A DNA stretch of 64,000 nucleotides from JAJFUE01 sp039683515 (GCA_039683515.1 JBDKRG010000020.1:1-64000); one strand, 5' to 3'. Counted from the first letter of the stretch, positions 25,737-34,752 are shown. Translations and numbers: made by a program. Notes: generated by a model from the letters alone, not told the origin.

Positions 25737-27317
25737 TTATTGCTCGGGCGCGGCTGCGGCGGCCGGAGCGGGCGCTGTCTTCAACGCCTGCAACTGCTTG
25801 CGGACGTTGTCGACCAGCGAGAACAGCTTGGGAACCATCACGAACGTGACGGACCCCTCGACATTGGTGTTGTTCTGGAAACCCGGGTACTGCGACAGCG
25901 TCCGGAACTGCATCCGCTGCAGCTCGGTCATCGGCTGCTGGCGGATGATCTCGTAGACGAATTTCCACAACTTGTCGTTCGTGGCCTGATACGTGATCTT
26001 GATCGGCACCGCCACGCCCAATTCGTCGGCTCGCGGCACGGTGAGGCCCGGAGGAGCCTTCGGCGCGCCGCCGGCGGCTCCGCCGCCTTCTTCGCCTTCC
26101 TTCTTCTCGCCGCCCCCCTCGGTGCCGTACATCTCGTCCTCCATCATCTCCTCGTCCTCTTCCTCGGCCTTGGGGGCGCTGACGTCGACGCCGACGCTGG
26201 CCTCGTCGCTTTCGAGCTTGGTCAAGTCGGCCGGGATGGCGGGGGGCGGAACGGGCTGCGCCCACTGGCGCAGGAACGCGTAGCCATCCAGCATGACGCC
26301 GGTGACGTTCGTCACCTGCAGCTTCATGGCCGTGTCGAGGATCCGGTTCAGGGCGCGCAGCTCTTCGTACATGAAGTAGAGCTTGCTCTCCTTCATCCCC
26401 TCGAGCGGCATGCACGTATAGGTCAGGTCGATGTCGACGACGTCGAACACGAACTGGCGGTCAAGTCGTTTCTGGTGAATGATCAGCGGCGGGTTGGATG
26501 CCTCGTATTCCTTGATCTTGTCCAGGATCACGTTGGCCAGCGCCATCTTGGCGATGAGCGGGACGAATTCGCCGAAGTAGGCGGTCCCGGGCCAGCCGTA
26601 ATAGAGCTGGTTGGCGTAGCTCGTGTTGCCGTTGATATAAAAATAATCGACGCCGAGCGCCGACATGGCTTTGTAGTAGTCGACGCGGCGCATGTTGTAG
26701 GACGCCGTGCCGGCGGTCATGCTGTTCAGGTTGCCCTTGATGCCCTCGATCGCGGCGAGCGTGTCCCACAGCTTGCCCGTGTCGCGCGTCAGGATCTGCG
26801 GCAGCGTCAGCGGCAGCGCCCAGCCCTGCGGCGTCGTCCACACCTGGCTCGTCGGCGGCCCGTCACAGAACGACAACTTGGTCGCGTTGGCGGCCTGCGA
26901 GGCGCGCGCATAGTTCTGCAGCTTGCGAACCTCGTCCAGAAGAAACGGGATCTGCTGTTGGGCCTTGATCTTGGCCGCCTCGGCGTTCTTGATGAAATCC
27001 TCGGGCTTGGGGGTGGCCTTCGGGTCCGGCGGCACCGGGAGCTCAACGATGAACACCTCGTTCTCCGACATGCCGAGCGCGGAGACGCCGCTCGTGAGCA
27101 TGTCGAGCGATCGGGTCGTCGCGCTGGTCAACCGGTCCAGTTCCTTGGGATCGGCGACCTTGATGTTTTTCAGCTCGGTCAGTTTGGCATCGCGATCGCC
27201 GGCGGCCTTTGAATAACTCTGCACGCGCGGGCTGAACAGCACGAAATGAAGCCCCGCCATGAGCACGGCCGCAATCACGCCGCCCGCCACGATCTTTTCC
27301 CGTTTTCCGAAGACCAT
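25737..27317 (-). CDS. PilO/Amuc_1100-like membrane protein
   Basis: A 526-residue bitopic protein: short basic N-terminus, one membrane helix (about 8-28), then a coiled-coil stretch rich in Lys/Glu and two alpha/beta parts separated by an acidic, Gly-rich linker (about 370-420). The C-terminal part (VPIKITYQATNDKLWKFVYEI) has the ferredoxin-like strand-helix pattern of PilO. The layout recalls PilO/GspM-like alignment proteins and Amuc_1100 of Akkermansia, but the similarity is by pattern only. It leads a unit with STAS-TPR, STAS and an LpxL-like enzyme. No other pilus genes are near. Confidence 0.5.
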   Translation of the reverse strand: MVFGKREKIVAGGVIAAVLMAGLHFVLFSPRVQSYSKAAGDRDAKLTELKNIKVADPKELDRLTSATTRSLDMLTSGVSALGMSENEVFIVELPVPPDPKATPKPEDFIKNAEAAKIKAQQQIPFLLDEVRKLQNYARASQAANATKLSFCDGPPTSQVWTTPQGWALPLTLPQILTRDTGKLWDTLAAIEGIKGNLNSMTAGTASYNMRRVDYYKAMSALGVDYFYINGNTSYANQLYYGWPGTAYFGEFVPLIAKMALANVILDKIKEYEASNPPLIIHQKRLDRQFVFDVVDIDLTYTCMPLEGMKESKLYFMYEELRALNRILDTAMKLQVTNVTGVMLDGYAFLRQWAQPVPPPAIPADLTKLESDEASVGVDVSAPKAEEEDEEMMEDEMYGTEGGGEKKEGEEGGGAAGGAPKAPPGLTVPRADELGVAVPIKITYQATNDKLWKFVYEIIRQQPMTELQRMQFRTLSQYPGFQNNTNVEGSVTFVMVPKLFSLVDNVRKQLQALKTAPAPAAAAAPEQ

Positions 27318-27436
27318 AAATAGACCACCTTGCGTATCAAACGACCATCCGTCCCGGAACCGACATTTCGGATCCGGAACGCTCTACCAGTTATTTGTGG
27401 CGTAAATCGCGATTCTGTCAACTGGAAACACAGAAT

Positions 27437-27652
27437 TTAGCCCCGATCGGCCCTTGCCGGCGATTGCCTCGCCTCCCGGCAGCCCCCGCCGCCGTCGTGT
27501 TCCGGCCGCAAATGCGGGCATCCGCAGCACCCCTCCGGGCACCCGGCCGGGGCCCCGGCCTCGGCCTGCCGTCGGCGCGCCCACAGCCTCGCCGCCAGAT
27601 AAACCCCCGCCCCGACGATCATCAGGGTGGTCAGAACGACCTGCCAGTCCAT
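27437..27652 (-). CDS. FeoB-associated cysteine-rich membrane protein
   Basis: A 71-residue protein with one membrane helix (about 5-22) and a Cys-rich tail (CPEGCCGCPHL, then a last Cys). Size, topology, Cys cluster and place directly after feoB match the small Cys-rich partners found with FeoB. Its ATG is 4 nt past the feoB stop, so it is coupled to feoB. It likely helps ferrous iron pass or be sensed at the inner membrane; its biochemical role is not established. Confidence 0.8.
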   Translation of the reverse strand: MDWQVVLTTLMIVGAGVYLAARLWARRRQAEAGAPAGCPEGCCGCPHLRPEHDGGGGCREARQSPARADRG

Positions 27653-27656
27653 TGCC

Positions 27657-29795
27657 CTACACCCCCATCCCCAGCGCGCGGCCCACCTGGTAGACCGCCA
27701 TGGTTAAAACATAGGCCAGGGCCGTCAGCCCGGCAAACTGGGTCAGCGGCCACTTCCACGAGTTGCTCTCGCGCCGCATCACCGCGAACGTCGACAGGCA
27801 CGGCGTGGCGATCAGCGCGAACAGCATCAGGCACACCCCCGTCAGCGGCCGGTAGCGCTCGGCCAGGATCCGGCGCAGCCGCCCGGCCTCGCCGCTCGTG
27901 TCGTCCATCGCGCTCACGATCCCGAGCTGGGCCACCAGGACCTCCTTGGCGGCGACCGCCCCGATCAGCGCCGTGCAGACCCGCCAGTCGAACCCCAGCG
28001 GCGCAAACACCGTCTCCATCGCCCGCCCCAGCCGGCCGCTGACCGAATACGCCAGGTCCTCGGCGTGGCGCGCCGCGTCGAGCTCGGCCGCCGTCATCGC
28101 CGCCGCCGCCGGGCTCGCGTCGATCTCATGGACGGCTTTCTTGGGGTAGCTGTTGGCCGCCCACAGCAGGATCGACAGCGCCAGGATGATCGTCCCGGCC
28201 TTGCGCAGGTACAGCGCCGACTTGCTCCAGATGTCCTGCCACACCGACCGCCACGTCGGCATCCGGTACGGCGGCAGCTCCATCACGAACGGCGTCGCCT
28301 CGCCAGCGAGGATCGTCAGCCGCAGGAGCTTGACGAGCCCGATCGCCAGCACGATCCCGACGACATACATCGTCAGCAGGACCGGCCCGCGCCACGGCAG
28401 CGGGATGAACGCCGCGATCAGCAGCGTGTAAATCGGCAGCCGCGCGCTGCACGACATCAGCGGGATCACCATCATCGTCGCCAGCCGGTCGCGCTCGTGC
28501 TCGAGCGTGCGCGTCGCCATGACCGCCGGCACCGAGCAGCCGAACCCGGTCACCAGCGGGATGAAGCTGCGCCCGTGCAGCCCGATCTTGTGCATGAGCC
28601 GGTCGATCAGGAACGCCGCCCGCGCCATGTAGCCGCACCGCTCGAGCAAGCCGATCGCCATGAACAGCAAAACGATGTTGGGCAGGAAGACCAGGACGCC
28701 GCCGACGCCGTGAATCAGGCCGTCGACCAGCAGCGACCTCAGCGGCCCGTCGGCCATCGAGCCCTGGATCGCGCCCGCCATCCAGTGGAACAGCGAATCG
28801 AGCCCGTGCGAGAGCGGCTCGCCGAGGGCGAAGACGAACTCGAACAGCCCGGCCAGGACGAGCAGAAAAATCGGCATCCCCAGCCAGCGGTGCATGAACA
28901 GCGCGTCGAGCCGCGTCGTGAGCGGCGCGGCCGGGGCGGCCCCGCCCGCCTGGGTTTCGGCCAGGATCGCCGCAAGCCGGCCGTAGCGGACGTCGGCGAT
29001 GAGCGACTCGACCGAGACCCCCGCGCCCCGCCCGAGCCGCTCGATCTCGCGGTCGGTCTTGCGGGCGATCTCGCGGCCGCCGTCGACCTTCTCCGCCAGC
29101 CAGCGCCGCACGCCGGCGTCCCCCTCCACGTACTTGATCGCGGCCCAGCGGTGCGGCAGCGACCCGGCCGACTCCCCCGCCAGCCGCAGCCGCCACATCA
29201 GCTTGCCGATCAGCCGCCCGAGATCCTCGCCGTATTCAAACACGCTCGTCCCCTCGAGCGGCGCGGCGCCGCCGGCGCGCCCGACCGCCTCGAGCAGCTC
29301 GCCGATCCCCTCGCCCCGGCTGGCGATCGTGCCGACCACCTCCACCCCGAGCCTCGCCCCGAGCCGCTCCCGGTCGATGCGGATCCCTTTTTCCTCCGCC
29401 TCGTCGATCATGTTCAGGTCGATGACGATCCGGCCGCCGAGCTCGGCGAGCTGCATCGTCAAATACAGGCTGCGTTCCAGATTGGCCGCGTCGATGACCT
29501 GCACGATGACGTCCGGCTTGTTCTGGATGAGCCAGTCGCGCGCGATCCGCTCCTCGGGGCTGTTGGCCGTCAGGCTGTACGTCCCGGGCAGATCCACCAG
29601 CCGCAGGTCGACGCCGTTGCGCCGGCAGCTCCCGTGCGTAACCTCGACGGTCACCCCCGGGTAGTTCGCAACCCGCTGGTTCGAGCCGGTCAGCTGATTG
29701 AAAATACTGGTCTTGCCGGAATTCGGGTTGCCGATCAGGGCAACCCGCAATTCCCTCCGCACGGTGGATCGATCGATCGTCTCAATCTCGCTCAT
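27657..29795 (-). CDS. feoB: Ferrous iron transport protein B
   Basis: Fe2+ importer with an intracellular G-protein domain and a membrane part, 712 residues. G1 GNPNSGKTS, G2 region with the VTVEVTHG segment, G3 DLPGTYSL and G4 NMID are visible in the first 130 residues. The membrane core shows the two gate regions with conserved Cys (GFGCSVPAVMATRTL and PLMSCSARLPIY), and a later GAVAAKEV segment. It ends 4 nt before its Cys-rich partner and begins 35 nt after the DtxR-FeoA fusion. That makes the three genes one iron operon on the minus strand. Confidence 0.96.
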   Translation of the reverse strand: MSEIETIDRSTVRRELRVALIGNPNSGKTSIFNQLTGSNQRVANYPGVTVEVTHGSCRRNGVDLRLVDLPGTYSLTANSPEERIARDWLIQNKPDVIVQVIDAANLERSLYLTMQLAELGGRIVIDLNMIDEAEEKGIRIDRERLGARLGVEVVGTIASRGEGIGELLEAVGRAGGAAPLEGTSVFEYGEDLGRLIGKLMWRLRLAGESAGSLPHRWAAIKYVEGDAGVRRWLAEKVDGGREIARKTDREIERLGRGAGVSVESLIADVRYGRLAAILAETQAGGAAPAAPLTTRLDALFMHRWLGMPIFLLVLAGLFEFVFALGEPLSHGLDSLFHWMAGAIQGSMADGPLRSLLVDGLIHGVGGVLVFLPNIVLLFMAIGLLERCGYMARAAFLIDRLMHKIGLHGRSFIPLVTGFGCSVPAVMATRTLEHERDRLATMMVIPLMSCSARLPIYTLLIAAFIPLPWRGPVLLTMYVVGIVLAIGLVKLLRLTILAGEATPFVMELPPYRMPTWRSVWQDIWSKSALYLRKAGTIILALSILLWAANSYPKKAVHEIDASPAAAAMTAAELDAARHAEDLAYSVSGRLGRAMETVFAPLGFDWRVCTALIGAVAAKEVLVAQLGIVSAMDDTSGEAGRLRRILAERYRPLTGVCLMLFALIATPCLSTFAVMRRESNSWKWPLTQFAGLTALAYVLTMAVYQVGRALGMGV

Positions 29796-29813
29796 ATTCG
29801 CTCAAGACTCACT

Positions 29814-29840
29814 ACTCAAGGACTCAGGACTCAGGACTCT
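29814..29840. repeat. Period-7 ACTCAGG repeat
   Basis: Four imperfect ACTCAGG units between feoB and the DtxR-FeoA gene, reaching the TGA stop region of the latter at 29831. Another copy follows the OadG-like gene at 54716. Confidence 0.7.
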
Positions 29841-30622
29841 TTACTTTCCAGCTCCACCATCCGCGCCTCGCTCTTGCGCAGCGACAGATCGTAGCCGCGG
29901 ATGCGGATCTTGATCGGGTCGCCCAGCGGCGCGACCTGCTCCAGCCGGACTTCGGCGCCCTTGGTGATCCCCATGTCCAGGAGCCGGCGGTGAACGGCTC
30001 CATGGCCGCGCACCCGCCGCACAACCGCGCTGCGGCCGGCCTCGAGATCGGCCAGCGTCTGGGCGGGCTCGGCCGGCGCCGTTTCCAAGTCATCCGCCTT
30101 CAGCCGCATGGCCGGATCGCTCGGGGCGGCCCCATCCGCCGCCCAGTCGTTGTCCGGGATCTCGGCCACGCGGGCCTGTATTTTCTTCAGCAGCGTGGGG
30201 CTCTCGTTCAGAACCCGGATCAGCCGGAAGAGCGCCCCGCCCGTCTGGCCGCTCAGCAGGTGCTCGAGCTTGCAGGCGTCGCGGTGGGCGACCTCGCCCG
30301 GGACGCCGAGGATGTCCTCGAGAAAGCATTCCATGATGAGGTAATTGCGCTCGACGGCGCTGGCCACTTCGCGGCCGGGCTCGGTCAGCAGGAGCATCCG
30401 GTTGGGATCCTCCTCGATCCAGCCGCGTTCCTTGAGCAGGGTGGCGGCGCGGCTGGCCGCCCCGCGCGAGACGCCGAGGTGCTCGGCGAGGTCCGTGACG
30501 CGCGCATATCCCTGCCGATTCCTGAGATGCATGATGGTCGTCAGGTAATGCGCCGCCGAGTGGGTGAGCTCGGCGGTGTCGAACGCGCGCCAGGTTGAGT
30601 TGTCGTTGATTTGGGCGGGCAT
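29831..30622 (-). CDS. DtxR/MntR-type regulator fused to FeoA
   Basis: A 263-residue fusion. The N-terminal half is a DtxR/MntR-like metal-sensing repressor: a winged helix (RVTDLAEHLGVSRGAASRAATLL, about 37-60 region) and the dimerisation and metal segment with the Glu-Asp and His-Cys ligands typical of the family (MECFLEDILG; HRDACKLEHLLS). The C-terminal 75 residues are a FeoA SH3-like domain (RRLLDMGITKGAEVRL, DPIKIRIRGYDLSLRKSEA). It stands directly before feoB, so one protein may both sense metal and act on the FeoB G-domain. The ATG at 30622 was chosen because the operator-like palindrome 30674-30693 lies upstream of it. Confidence 0.88.
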   Translation of the reverse strand: MPAQINDNSTWRAFDTAELTHSAAHYLTTIMHLRNRQGYARVTDLAEHLGVSRGAASRAATLLKERGWIEEDPNRMLLLTEPGREVASAVERNYLIMECFLEDILGVPGEVAHRDACKLEHLLSGQTGGALFRLIRVLNESPTLLKKIQARVAEIPDNDWAADGAAPSDPAMRLKADDLETAPAEPAQTLADLEAGRSAVVRRVRGHGAVHRRLLDMGITKGAEVRLEQVAPLGDPIKIRIRGYDLSLRKSEARMVELESKES

Positions 30623-30673
30623 GGGCGGGAAGCCTGATTCAGGATAAACGGGCCTGTTCATCCAGGCCAGCAC

Positions 30674-30693
30674 CTGTTAACTATAGACAACAG
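30674..30693. promoter_or_regulatory. Candidate metal-regulator operator
   Basis: CTGTTAACTATAGACAACAG is an imperfect palindrome (16 of 20 positions) centred on CTATAG, about 52 nt before the DtxR-FeoA start. Place and symmetry suit an autoregulatory DtxR-family site. Confidence 0.45.
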
Positions 30694-30729
30694 TCGCCCG
30701 CCATGCAACCCCGGAGTTGAGCCAGCCGG

Positions 30730-31113
30730 TCAGATGTTTCGCCTTACCATCCCGCAACACCGGGCAAAACCCAGCTTCGCGTAAAACGGCGCGATCTCTT
30801 CATCGCACACGATGTCGACGCCGTACAGCCCGCCGAGCGACTCGACCATGCGCCGGACGAGTTCCTTCCCGATCCCGCGTCCCTGGTATTGGGGCCGGAC
30901 CTCGAGGAGCGGCAGGAACGCATAGAAGATCCCGTCGGAGAGCGCATTGATGAACCCGACGCAGCGCCCGCCGTCCATCGCCAACCAGACGCGGTAACTC
31001 GCCCGCAGAATCTCGAGATGCCGCGCCGGATCCGGCGCGGCCGGCCACCCGACAAAGAACCCGTCCAGCTGTTCCTCGCTCAGCGCGGAGATGTCTTGCG
31101 TATATTCGATCAT
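30730..31113 (-). CDS. GNAT family N-acetyltransferase
   Basis: A 127-residue acetyltransferase with the acetyl-CoA motif VRPQYQGRGIGKELVRRM (about 73-90) and the final FYAKLGF strand. It contains WPAAPDPARHLEILRAS early, typical of small stand-alone GNATs. The ATG at 31113 is preferred; a TTG two codons upstream is possible. It lies between the RRM gene and the iron operon. The RRM gene's terminator falls at its start, so it probably has its own promoter or depends on read-through. Substrate unknown. Confidence 0.83.
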   Translation of the reverse strand: MIEYTQDISALSEEQLDGFFVGWPAAPDPARHLEILRASYRVWLAMDGGRCVGFINALSDGIFYAFLPLLEVRPQYQGRGIGKELVRRMVESLGGLYGVDIVCDEEIAPFYAKLGFARCCGMVRRNI

Positions 31114-31130
31114 CGCCAAAACGTCCCATC

Positions 31131-31162
31131 TTTATAAAAACGCCGGGGCGCGCGCCCCGGCG
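31131..31162 (-). terminator. Rho-independent terminator of the RRM gene
   Basis: A perfect 22-bp GC-rich palindrome (31141-31162) followed on the minus strand by TTTTTATAAA, 30 nt after the RRM stop. It lies right against the start of the GNAT gene. Confidence 0.88.
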
Positions 31163-31191
31163 TTATGGGTTTAGCCCTCAATTCATTTCGA

Positions 31192-31542
31192 TCAGCGCCA
31201 GCCGCCGCGATCGCGGCCGCCGCCGCCACGCGGACCGCCCCCGCCACGCGGGCCACGCGGACCGCCGCCACGCGGGCCACCGCCGCCGCCGCCACCGGCC
31301 TCGCGCGGGCGGGCTTCGTTGACCTTCAGGTTGCGCCCTCCGAATTCCTTGCCGTCCATCCCGGTGATGGCGGCGCGGGCTTCGTCGTCGTTGCCGAACT
31401 CGACAAACGCAAAGCCCTTGGAACGGCCGGTGTCGCGGTCGGTGATGAGCGTCACCGAAGTCACCTCGCCGAAGCGCCCGAACAGCTCGCGCAACTGGCT
31501 CTCCGAGGAATCGTAACTCAGATTCCCGACATATAGTTTCAT
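31192..31542 (-). CDS. RRM RNA-binding protein with RGG tail
   Basis: A 116-residue RNA-binding protein. The single RRM has RNP2 LYVGNL (residues 3-8) and RNP1 KGFAFVEF (about 43-50). The last 35 residues are Gly/Arg-rich with RGG and PRGG repeats, as in cyanobacterial and plant glycine-rich RNA-binding proteins that respond to cold. I chose ATG 31542 because GAGGGG lies 8 nt before it; an in-frame ATG two codons upstream is too close to that site. The leader of more than 100 nt may carry cold-type control. A strong terminator follows. Confidence 0.92.
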   Translation of the reverse strand: MKLYVGNLSYDSSESQLRELFGRFGEVTSVTLITDRDTGRSKGFAFVEFGNDDEARAAITGMDGKEFGGRNLKVNEARPREAGGGGGGGPRGGGPRGPRGGGGPRGGGGRDRGGWR

Positions 31543-31940
31543 CGTCATAACCCCTCGCCGATGCGCCGATCGGCTTGTGTTGTCCTGCCGGATTCGTATC
31601 CGGCATGTGCTCATCTCGCTTCGCGCTGATCTTTCGAAAGGAATCACGCGAACGGCCAATTCTCGCGAAAGAGGGCTGAGTCGAGATTGAATTAATTCAT
31701 TCTTAGCATGATCCCGCCCCGAATGTAAATTAATAGATTGTTTCGGTCATTGGGGTCCTGATCCTTCATCATATTCGAATTTTGAACCACGGAGACACGG
31801 AGGCACGGAGATGATTGAAAAAACGAGATGTCACCTTGGCCCATCGCCCCAGACGAGTCCGATGCCGAAAAAATCCGACTTCTCCGTGCCTCCGTGTCTC
31901 CGTGGTTCAATGAATCAAAAATCAAGGATTGGGATCGCGT
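31543..31940. other. Leader and repeat-bearing gap
   Basis: No gene. The left part is the long untranslated leader of the RRM gene. The AT-rich 31690-31780 stretch is the likely promoter zone, though I cannot fix boxes. The right part holds the 27-bp inverted repeat pair. Confidence 0.5.
31784..31908. repeat. 27/27-bp perfect inverted pair of CACGGAGA repeats
   Basis: GAACCACGGAGACACGGAGG... (31784-31810) is the exact complement of 31882-31908, with a 71-nt spacer. Same family as 4957-5022. Confidence 0.88.
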
Positions 31941-34076
31941 CTACCCGATCGGCGGCAGGCCCAGGGCGGTCTCGACGTCGAGGGCCATCGCGGCCAGCGC
32001 CCCGAGCGCGCGCCCATAGAGCCGGTCCAAGGCCTCGAGCGTCGCCTGGCCCTTTTCATGGATGGCGACGAGGTCCTCGCGCGCCGGCGGGACGTCGATC
32101 GCCACGTGGCTGATGCTGACCTGGCCGTTGGGGTGCTCGAACGGGTACGGCGTCGACTTGAGCCGCATGAACAGGGCATCGATCGAGCGGTAGACCTCGC
32201 CGCGCACCAGCCGCACGCGGGCGGCCATCGCGTCGTCCTGCTCGCGCCCCTTCATGTTCGTCACCAGCGCGCGCAGCCCCTGGTGGCAGCGGATCAGGTC
32301 GTCGACGAGGTCGGCGCAGTTGCGCATCCCCTCGATCGCCATCGCAAGCCGGGCCGCCTGGCGCGCAAGCCGGTGGCCGTTTTCGAGGCCGACCCGCGGC
32401 GACTCGAGCAGCCGCAGGGCCGCCGTCATCCGCCGCGCCAGGGCGTCCTCGAACGGCGCCATCTGGACCTCGGCCTCCCGCTTCATCGAATTGCCGGAGT
32501 CGACCAGCCCGTGGGCCGTCTCCTTCGAAACGCCGCGGGAGTGAATCCCGGCCTCGACCAGCTGTTCGATGGCGTAGCCCTGAAGCGTCTGCTGGCAGCC
32601 CTTGACGTAAAGCTTGACCGCCGGCCGGATCGCGCCGGCCGCCGCCTCGAGGTAGCCGCGCGCGCGCCGCAGATCCGCGTCGGCCGCCTCGGGATCGGCC
32701 GGCTCGGCGAGCTTTTCCGGGTCGGGCCCGATGAGCCGCGTGAACAAATAACAGCCGAGGCAGTATTGCTTGAGCGCGTCGAAGCTGCCGCTGACCGAGT
32801 CGCGCCGCTCGATGAGCTCGGCCGTCGGGATCACGGCCGTCTGCGCCAGCGCCGGCCCCATCGCGGCCGCGTAGTAATCCATGCTGACATCGCGGCACAG
32901 CGGGCCGAAATCGCGGAACAGGAGCGTGGCCGGCCGGTCGTCGAAGAAGAACCCCTTTTCGTTTTCGGCCTCGAGCCTTCGGATCCGGCTCCACGGCGCC
33001 GGCGCCATGCCGAGCGCCCCCGCGCGCTGCGAGGCCATGCTCTCGCGGACGTGCCCGCGCATGCCGTCGCCGATCAGGCCGAAATTCGCGTGCACGAGCG
33101 CCGGCAGGTCGTCGGCGACGCGCCGCTCCTCGCGCGCCTGCGCGACGTCGTCCAGCGTCTTGCGCCACGCGATGTCGAGGAGCTGCGCGATGAACACCCC
33201 CCCGCCGACCCCGTTGGCGCCGACCACGGCGGCGGCCTTGCGGTCGGCGTCGTACGTCATCTGCCGGGAGAGGAACGAGCTGACGAGGTTGCCGGCCTTC
33301 ATGAACACCCACAGCGCGCCGCGCGAAATCGCGACCAGCCGCATCGTGAAGCCGGCCGCCCAGCGCGCCAGGATGTTCCGGCCGGCGGCCCGGCGCGCGA
33401 GCGCCTCGTCCCAGTCGTCGCGCTCGCGCGCGAGCCGCGTGAAAAAGCCGTCGATGCGCCGGATGACCGCCCACAGCCGCATCCCCACGCCTCGGCCGCC
33501 GTGGCTGAACGCGTGGGCGAGGCAGCCGGTGAACTGGCGCAGGTCGAGCTCGTAGACGAGCGGCAGGCCGATCCGCAGCGTCAGGTCGCGGCCGATCATC
33601 GCGCCCCGCAGCGAGCCCGCCTCCATGTGGATCCCCGTGTCGCAACTGGCCTCGATGCGCCCCGGCTCGATCGCGCCCATCAGCCGGCAGACTTTCCGGA
33701 CGTAGTCGAACAGGAGCGGCTGGTCCTGCGGCTTGAGCGCGCGGGTGCGCCGCCGCCGCGCGCGCGGCGCCAGGAGCGGCTTGACGAGGAAGACGATCAT
33801 CGCCACGCCAAAGACGAGCGGGACAACATAAAAAAACAACGACGCGCGGTCGCCGAGCGCCACCGCCTCGCCGGTGGCGTGCCGGTAAAGCCCCCATGCG
33901 ATCGCGGCGATGAGCCCCAGGTACGCCAGCGGCAGCATCAGCATGGCCACGCCGGCCGCCAGCAGCCCAAGCCCATAGCAGGCGGAAATCCGCGGGCGGC
34001 GGGCCTGGCCGTCGAGGGCGCGCAGCAGGGCCTCGGCCTCGGCCGCCGGCGCTTGCCTCGGGCTTGCAGCCGCCAT
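31941..34076 (-). CDS. M48-like membrane protein, catalytic residues lost
   Basis: A 711-residue membrane protein built like large M48 (HtpX-type) metallopeptidases: membrane helices near 33-62 and 80-100, then the protease-like domain (GLPLVYELDLRQFTGCLAH) and a long alpha-helical C-terminal half. The zinc motif reads HAFSH at 188-192, not HExxH: both His remain but the catalytic Glu is Ala. The downstream ligand position in RQMTYDADR has Thr276 where active relatives have Glu. It should be inactive as a protease and may serve as a scaffold or regulator. The ATG at 34076 has a strong GGGAGGGAGG site. Confidence 0.72.
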   Translation of the reverse strand: MAAASPRQAPAAEAEALLRALDGQARRPRISACYGLGLLAAGVAMLMLPLAYLGLIAAIAWGLYRHATGEAVALGDRASLFFYVVPLVFGVAMIVFLVKPLLAPRARRRRTRALKPQDQPLLFDYVRKVCRLMGAIEPGRIEASCDTGIHMEAGSLRGAMIGRDLTLRIGLPLVYELDLRQFTGCLAHAFSHGGRGVGMRLWAVIRRIDGFFTRLARERDDWDEALARRAAGRNILARWAAGFTMRLVAISRGALWVFMKAGNLVSSFLSRQMTYDADRKAAAVVGANGVGGGVFIAQLLDIAWRKTLDDVAQAREERRVADDLPALVHANFGLIGDGMRGHVRESMASQRAGALGMAPAPWSRIRRLEAENEKGFFFDDRPATLLFRDFGPLCRDVSMDYYAAAMGPALAQTAVIPTAELIERRDSVSGSFDALKQYCLGCYLFTRLIGPDPEKLAEPADPEAADADLRRARGYLEAAAGAIRPAVKLYVKGCQQTLQGYAIEQLVEAGIHSRGVSKETAHGLVDSGNSMKREAEVQMAPFEDALARRMTAALRLLESPRVGLENGHRLARQAARLAMAIEGMRNCADLVDDLIRCHQGLRALVTNMKGREQDDAMAARVRLVRGEVYRSIDALFMRLKSTPYPFEHPNGQVSISHVAIDVPPAREDLVAIHEKGQATLEALDRLYGRALGALAAMALDVETALGLPPIG

Positions 34077-34752
34077 CGATCAACCTCCCTCCCGGAAATC
34101 GCGCTCGCACCGAATGACGCCGTTTCTACCACAGCCGCCGCGATCGAGTAAACACATTCGAAATGATCGGCTTGATTCTTCGAAACGAATCCGATTCATT
34201 GAACCTCAAAGACACAAAGAAAGGCCAAATCCAGAATTCATGCCTTGCCCCAACAAAGTCGGGGGTGACCTGTTCCTTCAAAATGGATGCTTTGAATGCT
34301 TCGTGTCTTCGTACTGCCATAAGTCCGAATCTTGTTTTTCCCGACAAGATTTTGAACAGGAGGCAACGAAGGCAACAGAGAGATGAGCCGCCGAGAAATT
34401 CTCCGTTTCCTCCGTTGCCTTCTGTTCATTTGCCTTCTGTTCATTCCTGTCTTCAAGCATTTCTCTGCACCTCTGCGACAAGAATCGGTTTTTCGTGCTT
34501 TCTTTCGTGTCTTTCGTGACCCGCATTTCTGTCTTGTTGTTTGGTTGCGACTCGCCGCGCCGGACCTTCGTGGTTCAATTTCGTGAAAGATCGAGGAATG
34601 ATCGGCCAAACATTTGATTTGGATTGACATTCTCATGTATTGGCAGCAGCCTCAGGATAGCGGCGGCTGCGCGCCGCGACCGTACCCGCTCAAGCCCGGA
34701 TGGCCCTCGCCGTCCCTCGCTCATTGTAACAGTTCACGCAGGAGACCCCACC
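34077..34752. other. AT-rich repeat-filled intergenic region
   Basis: I see no gene. It contains several short tandem families, each of two or more 8-9-nt units: CAAAGACACAAAG near 34207, GGCAACGAAGGCAAC near 34362 with complementary copies near 34411-34445, CTCTGCACCTCTGC near 34464, and TTCGTGTCTTTCGTG near 34504. The promoter of the LysM gene should lie at its right end. Confidence 0.55.

Noticed and set aside
24997..25956. Plus-strand frames across the STAS genes
   Set aside because: Antisense to two clear STAS domains; the sequence is low-complexity with no motif.
34383..34586. Possible small plus-strand gene in the AT-rich gap
   Set aside because: The frame is made of tandem repeats (GGCAAC, TTCGTGTC, CTCTGC types), has no ribosome-binding site, and the amino-acid pattern reflects the repeat.
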